This document shows, one piece after another, positions 6,064 through 11,220 of a stretch of DNA of 11,220 nucleotides. The DNA is from an uncultured Methanobrevibacter sp. (GTDB lineage: Archaea > Methanobacteriota > Methanobacteria > Methanobacteriales > Methanobacteriaceae). The position numbers were made by a program, and so were the translations under genes. The DNA is taken from assembly GCA_902782595.1 (NCBI GenBank), contig CACZNW010000146.1, positions 1 to 11,220 on the forward strand. The letters run 5' to 3'. Every line of letters begins with the position of its first letter. The first letter of the stretch is position 1. The notes below the pieces were generated by a model that worked only from the letters and a program-made list of their open reading frames with translations, was not told the DNA's origin and did no database searches.

Positions 6064-6507
6064 TTATCTGGTCTGATACCATACGGTTGCCTTGTAAGGT
6101 GTGTATCCTTTTATCAGGTTGGTTCTGATGTGGCCGCTTGAGCCCTTAACAGTTTTTGTCTTTACCTTACCGTTTTTGTTTTTAAAGAAGAATTTCGCTT
6201 TAACGAGTTTTGTATGGTGGGGTTCGATGTCTCCGTTGTTTCCGGATCCGACATACCATGAGGTTACGCCCGTACCCCTGTCAAACTGCATGTTTCCAGT
6301 GTATTCAACGTAACCTGCTATTGCATCACGGTTTTTAAGTATTGTGGCCTTCGGAGCCCACAGTACACCGGGTTTGAAATTGTGAATCTTAACCGTTGTC
6401 TTTGAGGTTTTAGCGGCGCTTACTCCCTGGGCGGATACTGCGCACACTATGCATAATGCAGCGATTAAGACCAACGCAACGAGTATATGTTTTTTAGTTA
6501 TGTTCAT
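6064..6507 (-). CDS. Small secreted protein, 147 aa, unknown family
   Basis: The start is the ATG at 6507, preceded by AGTGAT, which can pair with the ATCACCT near the 16S rRNA 3' end; an in-frame GTG at 6516 is part of that site. Residues 1 to about 30 are a signal peptide (MNITKKHILVALVLIAALCI then a small-residue region with AVSA and GVSA). The mature part is about 115 residues, basic (KAKFFFKNKNGKVKTKTVKG) and rich in aromatic and Gly residues, which suggests a small beta fold. It has no anchor and is probably released or wall-bound. No domain is recognised. A weak TTAAATA (6539-6545, minus) may be its TATA box. The gene stands alone, followed by its own terminator. Confidence 0.65.
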   Translation of the reverse strand: MNITKKHILVALVLIAALCIVCAVSAQGVSAAKTSKTTVKIHNFKPGVLWAPKATILKNRDAIAGYVEYTGNMQFDRGTGVTSWYVGSGNNGDIEPHHTKLVKAKFFFKNKNGKVKTKTVKGSSGHIRTNLIKGYTPYKATVWYQTR

Positions 6508-6804
6508 TTTTATCACTATGTATAATTTTGGATTTGGAAGTATTTAACAATATCCGGTAATTTCCCATCTTTAATTAAATCAAATTGCCCAATTAGAATT
6601 CATGTATCCAGCTATCAGGCATCAGTTATATTGATGATTATTAGTTGACCATGATGTTTGCGTTGAAAATGCATTTAAGTGATGATTACATACACATACA
6701 TTGCATATGCCGATTAAAAAATCCCCACAACAGTTCAACAAATGTGTCAATGATTTTGAGATTTACTGACAAGCGTGTTCATTAACCCGTGAAGAATTTT
6801 TTTC

Positions 6805-7233
6805 CTAAAGAATTACTTCATACAGTCTTGTTTCGTTGGTTACTCCAACCAGAATGCCCTTGTCGTCATGAACATAGCCGAAATAGTGCATGCCGTTTTC
6901 AGTGTAGTTCCATCCATTATGGCCGTTGACGGTTGACTTTACCGCACCGTCCCTGTACAGTTCATCCAGACTCATTCCCATCCAGTCAGATATGACGGTT
7001 ATTACAATCTCACCATTCCATTCGTTGATATAGAAGCATGTCTGCCCTTCAGAGCCCAGTTCATTGAAATCCTCATTGTCTTTGGATTCTGCGAAACCCT
7101 GAGGGATTGTGAAGTTCACGCCTTCAAAGGTTATGTTATGGGATTCACTGGAGTAGTCAATATTTTGAGATGCACTGACGGCTCCCAGAAGTATGCATGA
7201 AAGGATTATCAGAGGAATTATTTTCATTTCCAT
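6805..7233 (-). CDS. Small secreted or surface protein, about 143 aa
   Basis: The frame opens at an ATG at 7272, but a TATA-like ATATTTAT (7259-7266, minus) lies inside those first codons, so translation should begin at 7233 (MEMKIIPL) or at the next ATG, 7227. This would make it leaderless, which fits the lack of a ribosome binding site. Residues about 3-20 form a signal peptide (IIPLIILSCILLGAVSA). The mature part begins with a strand-rich region, ITFEGVNFTIPQGFAES, then EWNGEIVITVISDW and a C-terminal GYVHDDKGILVGVTNET. This resembles small PsbP-like or methanogen surface domains in overall layout, but I cannot assign a family. It diverges from the TM2-like gene at 7412; a perfect palindrome lies between them. 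Confidence 0.6.
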   Translation of the reverse strand: MEMKIIPLIILSCILLGAVSASQNIDYSSESHNITFEGVNFTIPQGFAESKDNEDFNELGSEGQTCFYINEWNGEIVITVISDWMGMSLDELYRDGAVKSTVNGHNGWNYTENGMHYFGYVHDDKGILVGVTNETRLYEVIL

Positions 7234-7258
7234 ATTAAATGATTTGTTCAATGGCAAG

Positions 7259-7266
7259 ATAAATAT
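7259..7266 (-). promoter_or_regulatory. TATA box overlapping the first in-frame ATG
   Basis: ATATTTAT on the minus strand, about 30 bases before the ATG at 7233. It supports a leaderless mRNA beginning at that codon and argues against the longer frame from 7272. Confidence 0.4.
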
Positions 7267-7360
7267 TTCCATGTTGCATCCGAATCAGGTACCGGATAAT
7301 TGAATAAGTAATACAGAATATAGTAATAGTAACCTAAAAGTATTAAAATAATTAATGATA

Positions 7361-7374
7361 AACTAAATTTAGTT
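7361..7374. promoter_or_regulatory. 14-bp perfect palindrome between divergent genes
   Basis: AACTAAATTTAGTT is a perfect 14-bp inverted repeat, 128 bases from one start (7233) and 38 from the other (7412). The position suits a regulator site acting on the TM2-like gene; AT-rich palindromes also arise by chance. Confidence 0.3.
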
Positions 7375-7411
7375 AATGTTAAAATTATAATTCACAAAAG
7401 AGTTGTTGAAC

Positions 7412-7627
7412 ATGGACATGAATTCATTGAAATACGGGATTTTTTCATTCATTATTCCCGGACTTGGCCAATACCTGAATGGAGATAAGCAAAAGGGCAT
7501 CGGCCTGTTGGCGGGGGCAGTACTGATTCACATATTCATATGGTTTTTTATGAACAATATTGTAGGAAGCGGACTTCAAACAGTATACCATCTCTATGCA
7601 GGTTATGATGCGTTTAAAAACTACTGA
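7412..7627 (+). CDS. Small TM2-like membrane protein, 71 aa
   Basis: The start is the ATG at 7412 (MDMNSLKYG); a TTG at 7403 is possible but less likely. There are two membrane segments: FSFIIPGLGQYLNG leading into GIGLLAGAVLIHIFIWFFM. The ending VYHLYAGYDAFKNY matches the layout of archaeal TM2-domain proteins, with the IPGLGQ turn, a KG step between helices and a YDA motif near the C-terminus. Such proteins sit in the cytoplasmic membrane; their role is unknown. No good ribosome binding site is seen, so a short or absent leader is likely, from an AT-rich TATA-like region near 7378-7388. Confidence 0.65.
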   Translation: MDMNSLKYGIFSFIIPGLGQYLNGDKQKGIGLLAGAVLIHIFIWFFMNNIVGSGLQTVYHLYAGYDAFKNY

Positions 7628-7709
7628 TTTGATATTTACAAATACCCAGTGAAAAGGAAATATGGTTTTGAATAAGTTAAAAAGAGTTGGCTGAATCAAC
7701 GATTATGTT

Positions 7710-7744
7710 GTGGAATCTCTAAACTCAAAAGAGTGGAGATTCAC
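7710..7744 (+). mobile_element. Solo IS200/IS605 right-end-like hairpin
   Basis: The hairpin has outer arms GTGGAATCTC and GAGATTCAC (one bulged G) and inner arms ACTC and GAGT around an AAAA loop. Compared with the right end of the TnpB element at 9071-9105 it shares GAATC at the start, CTCAAAAG in the middle and GGAG-TTCA at the end. It could be a decayed right end of a lost element or a small non-autonomous derivative. It lies about 60 bases before the terminator of the Rpn-like stub. Confidence 0.4.
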
Positions 7745-7796
7745 CAATCGCCATATTTGAATTGCAGGAAGTTAACCCTCAAAACAGTGAAGTTAT

Positions 7797-7821
7797 AAAA
7801 ATAGTCTAAAAAAGACTATTT
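7797..7821 (-). terminator. Hairpin at the end of the Rpn-like stub
   Basis: AAATAGTCT and AGACTATTT pair over about 9 bp around a short A-rich loop. The hairpin overlaps the TAG stop of the minus-strand frame and reads ATTTTT on that strand. Confidence 0.5.
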
Positions 7822-8045
7822 AACACTTCATCGGGCAAACCGGTGACATCACCAATATCCTCAATGGAAAACCCTTTAGCAATCATGTTTTTAGCGGTTT
7901 CAATTTTACCCGCTTCAATACCATCTTCCCTACCTTCATTCCCACCAATTTTTTTGCCTTCTTCCATACCGGCCTGCCTGCCCTCTTTCAAGGCGGCCTT
8001 TTGAGCACGACAGACAATCCCATCTATACGTGCATCAAGAATATC
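7806..8045 (-). pseudogene. C-terminal stub of an Rpn-like gene
   Basis: The open frame from a TTG at 7991 gives 61 residues, but the same frame continues upstream with plausible family sequence (GKDILDARIDGIVCRAQKAA) to about 8045, where TnpB sequence begins on the other strand. What remains is the Gly-Glu-rich linker (GRQAGMEEGKKIGG and onward) and the terminal helix pair KNMIAKGFSIEDIGDVTGLPDEVLNSLF. This tail is typical of Rpn-like proteins and resembles the end of the intact gene at 4507. The catalytic core is absent, so it is a remnant. The loss is best explained by the event that also removed the front of tnpB. Confidence 0.65.
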
Positions 8046-9028
8046 CTTTCCTAGAAAAAGCAGAATCCAGCAGCAGACAACAGTCTCAAAGAAACCTCAT
8101 AAACGCTTTTAAACGATATGATGATTCTAGTTTAAAATCCAACTATCCCGTAATAAAAACCAAAAAAAATAAAAAAGACACTTTCCGTATAATGAGAAAC
8201 AACAACAATCTAAGAATACAAAAGGACAAATACGGGCATGATAAAATACTATTGCCAAAACTGGGATTAGTGAAATTCAAAACCAGCAAAAAATACAAGG
8301 AATTACTCAGAAAAGGAAGTGACCCGGATAATCCCACTGCGGAAATCAAGCACGTAACCATCAAAAAAGAAAACGATAAATACTATGCTGTTTTCAACAT
8401 CACAGAACTATATGTTCCATGGGAAATCATCGGACCACGACAACAACTTGGAATTGACATCGGATGCAGTAAACTAGCAGCACTTTCAAACGGACAAGAG
8501 ATACCCAATCTTGACCTAACTCTGGAAGTGGATAAAATCATCCAATATCAACAAAAAATGAGCCACACCCAACCAGGATCCATAAGACACAACGAAGCAC
8601 AAAGACTATACAATCTATGGACGAAAAAACTAATAAACAAACGCAATGATTACTATGATAAAGTAACATCATATATTGTTAAGAATTCGTCTTTTGTTGC
8701 TGTTCAAAATGAAAATATCATTTCGTGGAAACACAACAAATACTTAAGCAGAAAATTACAATTGAACGCTCCACGTATTTTTATGGATAAACTGGAATAT
8801 AAATGCATTTGGAATGATGTGGAATTCATCAAAGTTCCTAAATATTTTCCTTCAACACAAATTTGCAGCGAATGCGGCAAAAGAAACCACAACATGAGTG
8901 GACTTCGAAATTTGGGAATACGGGAGTGGGACTGTCCACACTGCCATGCACATCATGGCCGAGATATAAATGCGACAAAAAACATCCTTAACAAGGGATT
9001 AGAAATCGTAGGGACTACGGTGCAGTAA
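8030..9028 (+). CDS. tnpB: N-terminally truncated TnpB, RNA-guided endonuclease of IS200/IS605
   Basis: The frame opens with a GTG at 8030; family sequence begins at EYPFLEKAESS, a region that normally follows some 60-75 residues of N-terminal domain. That domain is missing and there is no ribosome binding site. The rest is intact: the RuvC-like Asp in LGIDIG (Asp143), Glu in VQNENI (Glu228) and Asp in GRDINATKN (Asp312), plus a zinc-ribbon CSEC (279-282) with CPHC (302-305). Full-length TnpB cuts DNA guided by an RNA made from the element's right end and helps the element persist. The protein here is probably inactive because its RNA- and DNA-contacting front is gone. No TnpA transposase lies in the window. 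The gene faces the Rpn-like stub head to head at about 8030-8045. Confidence 0.75.
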   Translation: MHQEYPFLEKAESSSRQQSQRNLINAFKRYDDSSLKSNYPVIKTKKNKKDTFRIMRNNNNLRIQKDKYGHDKILLPKLGLVKFKTSKKYKELLRKGSDPDNPTAEIKHVTIKKENDKYYAVFNITELYVPWEIIGPRQQLGIDIGCSKLAALSNGQEIPNLDLTLEVDKIIQYQQKMSHTQPGSIRHNEAQRLYNLWTKKLINKRNDYYDKVTSYIVKNSSFVAVQNENIISWKHNKYLSRKLQLNAPRIFMDKLEYKCIWNDVEFIKVPKYFPSTQICSECGKRNHNMSGLRNLGIREWDCPHCHAHHGRDINATKNILNKGLEIVGTTVQ

Positions 9029-9105
9029 AATACCCTAAAAATAAACATTACATGTTTTTTTTAGGTTTGCGAATCCCCGCCTTCTCAAAAGGCAGGGAGG
9101 TTCAA
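8033..9105 (+). mobile_element. Partial IS200/IS605-family element (tnpB and right end)
   Basis: Remnant element: truncated tnpB plus a right end closing at TTCAA (9101-9105), the usual kind of right boundary for this family. The left end and any tnpA are missing. The left border is the junction with the Rpn-like stub at about 8033-8045. Confidence 0.6.
9034..9105 (+). ncRNA. Candidate omega-RNA scaffold and IS right end
   Basis: Directly after the tnpB stop are two hairpins. The first pairs CCTAAAAA (9034-9041) with TTTTTAGG (9058-9065), plus an inner AAACAT with ATGTTT. The second is the right-end hairpin, CCCCGCCTT (9075-9083) with AAGGCAGGG (9089-9097) and one C-A mismatch, ending with GGTTCAA. 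In known elements the guide RNA scaffold covers this region and the guide is the flanking DNA, here beginning at 9106. That this RNA is made is inferred. Confidence 0.45.
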
Positions 9106-9190
9106 AGGAAATTGAAAAATTAAATATACCCGCAAAAATCAGATATAATCAAAATCATATTCTAAAAAAAAGATAAATAGTGCGGGATAG

Positions 9191-9238
9191 GAAATCTCAC
9201 AGGATGAGATTTCAAACCTAATCGCCAAGGCGTTTTTT
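9191..9238 (+). terminator. Tandem hairpins with T-run after the IS remnant
   Basis: GAAATCTCA (9191-9199) pairs perfectly with TGAGATTTC (9205-9213). A short CGCC-AA-GGCG stem (9223-9232) followed by six T residues (9233-9238) comes next. It may stop plus-strand transcription from the element before it runs into the opposing transporter gene. The first hairpin also ends TTTCAA, resembling an IS right end. Confidence 0.4.
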
Positions 9239-9254
9239 AAAAATTAAAATGTGT

Positions 9255-10709
9255 TTAACCGTTTGCCGGTTTAATTTTTGTCAGGACATATGCAAATACC
9301 GTTACCATAACAATGATTATCAAATCGATGATAATCTCAAAGGGCTTTGCAGTTGAAAACAGTTTGAGTATTCCGGCGACCCACATTAAGATTAAAACGC
9401 ATGGAAGCATGTATTTCAGTATGAATTTCCAGGTTCTGCCCACATTTATTACAGACTTTCCGTTTAAAACTTCAAGGAAGTTTTCAATACCGTAAATCCA
9501 TGCAAATATTATGCACTGAACGGCTATCATGAACAATATGCCGAATTCGTTTACGAACGTATCGATTATTCCAACAAGGTAACTGCTGATTCCGGATGTC
9601 AGAAGCAATGAGAATGCACATCCGATTATGGTTAAAACTGTTGCAGTCTTTTTCCTTGACCATCCCAGTTTATCGGAAGTGGTATTTAACATCGGCTCCA
9701 GAAATCCCAGAGCGGAGGTAACGCCTGCAAACAGTATTGCCAGAAACAGAAGAGGCGCCAGTATTCTGCCGATTGGACCCATGATGTTGAAAATCATCGG
9801 AAACACGACAAATATCAGACCGGTTCCTTCGGTGATGAGCTGAACCATCGGCGTTCCGTTTGTAAAGGACATGTATCCCAGTATTGAAAACACTCCGAAT
9901 GCCGTACAGACTTCAAAAAGTGAGTTTGACGCAACCACGATAAACACGTTGTTGATGAGTTTGGAGTTTTCGGGAAGATAACTTGCATATGTAAGGGCGA
10001 TTGCCTGTCCCATACTCAGTGAAAATATTATCTGAGCAAAAGCGGCAAGCCAGATGTTCACGTCCAGGAGTTTCGACCAGTCGGGGGTGAGAAGCGTGCC
10101 GATTCCGATATTTGCTCCGGGCAGACTCAGGGCATAGACTATGATGAATCCCATTATGACAAACAGTGCCGGAATGAGGATTTTTGAAACCCTGCCGATT
10201 CCCTTATCCACATTTCTGTGAGCAATAAACCACAGAATGACCCACAGTACAAGAACCCCTATTGTTGTCGGGACGAGAAGGAAACTTGCGTTGCTTAAGT
10301 TTGAGCTTCCGCCCACATTATTTACAAAGTAATGTGCCGCATCAGTTCCCCAGCTGAAGGTAAAGCTGGATGCAAGATAAACCAAATCCCAGCTTAAAAT
10401 GACCATGTAATAGATTGTAACTACAAATACAAATAAAACCAGCATCCAAGCAACATACTCGAGTTTTGGATTGATTTTTCTCATAATCGTCGAGAATGAT
10501 TCCTTGAAGGAAAATCCAACAGAATATTCAAGAATTAAAAATGGAATTCCCATAACGGCTATTGCAATAAGGTAGGGAATGAAAAATGACCCTCCCCCAT
10601 TTGAATAGAGCACATAACTGAACCGCCAGATGTTACCCAAACCTACGGCGGCTCCGATCATGGCAAAAATAAATGCAACAGACGAATCCCACTGATTTTT
10701 TTGTGACAT
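9255..10709 (-). CDS. Sodium-dependent transporter, NSS (SNF) family, 484 aa
   Basis: An integral membrane symporter of the LeuT fold, about 12 membrane helices, normal length for the family. Helix 1 carries the signature GAAVGLGNIWRF (residues 19-30), matching LeuT's sodium and substrate loop with Asn replaced by Ala. Helix 6 has FSLSMG (229-234) in place of LeuT's FTLSLG, and helix 8 has AGVTS (328-332), keeping the Ala, Thr and Ser that hold the second sodium ion. Relatives import amino acids or similar compounds with sodium; the substrate cannot be told. The ATG at 10709 has no ribosome binding site and lies about 25 bases from the shared TATA box, so the mRNA is probably leaderless. It diverges from the DUF4258-like gene. 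Confidence 0.9.
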   Translation of the reverse strand: MSQKNQWDSSVAFIFAMIGAAVGLGNIWRFSYVLYSNGGGSFFIPYLIAIAVMGIPFLILEYSVGFSFKESFSTIMRKINPKLEYVAWMLVLFVFVVTIYYMVILSWDLVYLASSFTFSWGTDAAHYFVNNVGGSSNLSNASFLLVPTTIGVLVLWVILWFIAHRNVDKGIGRVSKILIPALFVIMGFIIVYALSLPGANIGIGTLLTPDWSKLLDVNIWLAAFAQIIFSLSMGQAIALTYASYLPENSKLINNVFIVVASNSLFEVCTAFGVFSILGYMSFTNGTPMVQLITEGTGLIFVVFPMIFNIMGPIGRILAPLLFLAILFAGVTSALGFLEPMLNTTSDKLGWSRKKTATVLTIIGCAFSLLLTSGISSYLVGIIDTFVNEFGILFMIAVQCIIFAWIYGIENFLEVLNGKSVINVGRTWKFILKYMLPCVLILMWVAGILKLFSTAKPFEIIIDLIIIVMVTVFAYVLTKIKPANG

Positions 10710-10728
10710 ACTAGATACTTTGTAAAAA

Positions 10729-10760
10729 TTTATATAAATAACTTTTACATACTATTAATT
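10729..10760. promoter_or_regulatory. Shared symmetric TATA box for two divergent leaderless genes
   Basis: TTTATATAAATA (10729-10740) contains the palindrome TTTATATAAA, so a good TATA box reads in both directions. The plus-strand ATG (10764) lies about 29 bases from its centre and the minus-strand ATG (10709) about 25. On the plus side an initiator ACTATTAATT (10751-10760) precedes the ATG. Neither gene has a ribosome binding site. Confidence 0.6.
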
Positions 10761-10763
10761 ATA

Positions 10764-11141
10764 ATGAAAGTATTTGACAAATTTTTAACCGGCCAGACAG
10801 CGGGCATCAACTGGTGCTTTGAAAACCGCCATTTCATAAAAAGACTCTCGGACAACGGTCTCAGCAGAGAATATGTTGTTGACTGTGTTATGATGGAAGA
10901 GCCAATCAGTTACGAGCACGTTGAAGACAGCAAGTATGCCGTGGTTTACAGGGCTCCCGACAACAAGGACTATAAGGAAATACGAGTCATAATGGCATGT
11001 TCGGGAAATTCCATTGACCTGGTTACGGTTATGAGAAACAATGAAACAACAACCAGCCGCCAGAACAGACAGTACCAGTCCGAAAAGAAAAAGGCCATTG
11101 AAAAAAAGAGACTTAAAGCCCTGTCAAAAAGAAAATGGTAA
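10764..11141 (+). CDS. DUF4258-like small protein with basic tail, 125 aa
   Basis: The core (about residues 20-92) follows the DUF4258 pattern: HFIKRLSDNGLSREYVVDCVM, a conserved helix with Arg and Leu, then a strand region with YAVVYRAPDNKDYKEIRVIMAC and a closing IDLVTVM strand. This small alpha-beta fold is related to RelE/BrnT-type toxin folds, but many members have no known toxin role, and no antitoxin gene is adjacent. The C-terminal 30 residues are strongly basic (SEKKKAIEKKRLKALSKRKW) and could bind nucleic acid. The start is the ATG at 10764, about 29 bases after the TATA box and with no ribosome binding site, so leaderless. A weak hairpin with a T-run follows at 11158. Confidence 0.6.
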   Translation: MKVFDKFLTGQTAGINWCFENRHFIKRLSDNGLSREYVVDCVMMEEPISYEHVEDSKYAVVYRAPDNKDYKEIRVIMACSGNSIDLVTVMRNNETTTSRQNRQYQSEKKKAIEKKRLKALSKRKW

Positions 11142-11157
11142 AATAATTAATAGGATT

Positions 11158-11182
11158 AAAAGAAAATCTTTTAAACCTTTTT
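11158..11182 (+). terminator. Weak terminator after the DUF4258-like gene
   Basis: AAAAGA (11158-11163) pairs with TCTTTT (11167-11172) around AAA, with CCTTTTT downstream. It lies 17 bases after the stop. Confidence 0.4.
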
Positions 11183-11220
11183 GAAATTAAAGTTGCAGCT
11201 TATGCCGATTCTAAAAAGTA

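Noticed and set aside
6620..6770. Possible C/D box small RNA (GTGATGA near 6680, CTGA near 6765)
   Set aside because: The boxes are about 85 bases apart, too far for an archaeal C/D RNA, and no paired C'/D' boxes are convincing.
7445..7699. Minus-strand 84-codon frame opposite the TM2-like gene
   Set aside because: It is antisense to a recognisable membrane protein and has no start signal.
10764..11141. Toxin-antitoxin pair involving the DUF4258-like protein
   Set aside because: No small partner gene is adjacent; the divergent neighbour is a transporter. The fold alone does not support toxin activity.

Overview
The window is AT-rich and looks archaeal, most likely from a gut or rumen Methanobrevibacter-type methanogen (order Methanobacteriales). 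This is inferred from TATA-box promoters (TTTATATA) with leaderless or very short-leader genes, AGGTGAT/GGAGG-type ribosome binding sites, T-rich terminators, several small secreted or membrane-anchored proteins, one Ig-like adhesin-type domain, an Rpn-like PD-(D/E)XK protein of a kind common in these methanogens, and an IS200/IS605-type TnpB. There is no rRNA, no tRNA and no CRISPR array. Most of it is accessory, rearranged DNA.

Left part (1-2440). The first 800 bases hold no convincing gene. Instead there are two diverged copies of a promoter-plus-hairpin element (1-150 and 522-667), a candidate small-RNA family. Next come two copies of a unit made of a small protein gene and a terminator: a decayed copy (813-968) and an intact 59-codon copy (1148-1327), both on the minus strand. 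Upstream of these lies a minus-strand gene for a secreted protein with three helix-turn-helix-like repeats. An A8 run next to its start codon puts its signal peptide out of frame. Its promoter shares a 28-bp upstream motif, the TATA spacing and an initiator with the duplicated element, which suggests co-regulation.

Middle part (2440-7700). A two-gene plus-strand operon encodes a secreted Ig-like protein (2554-3360) and a membrane-anchored protein (3396-4154) and ends in a clear terminator. An Rpn-like gene on the minus strand (4507-5376, TTG start) is followed by a decayed relic of a second copy (4199-4367). After a long empty stretch come two small secreted proteins on the minus strand (6064-6507 and 6805-7233) and a small TM2-like membrane protein on the plus strand (7412-7627).

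Right part (7700-11220). A tnpB lacking its N-terminal region but retaining its catalytic residues lies head to head with the C-terminal stub of another Rpn-like gene. The IS right end, with two hairpins, lies at 9034-9105, and a second right-end-like hairpin sits alone at 7710-7744. Beyond it, a sodium-dependent NSS-family transporter (9255-10709, minus) and a DUF4258-like small protein (10764-11141, plus) diverge from one nearly symmetric TATA box, and both appear leaderless.

The strongest candidates for something undescribed are the shared-promoter group (the duplicated hairpin element and the HTH-repeat secreted protein) and the junction where Rpn-like and TnpB remnants were joined.
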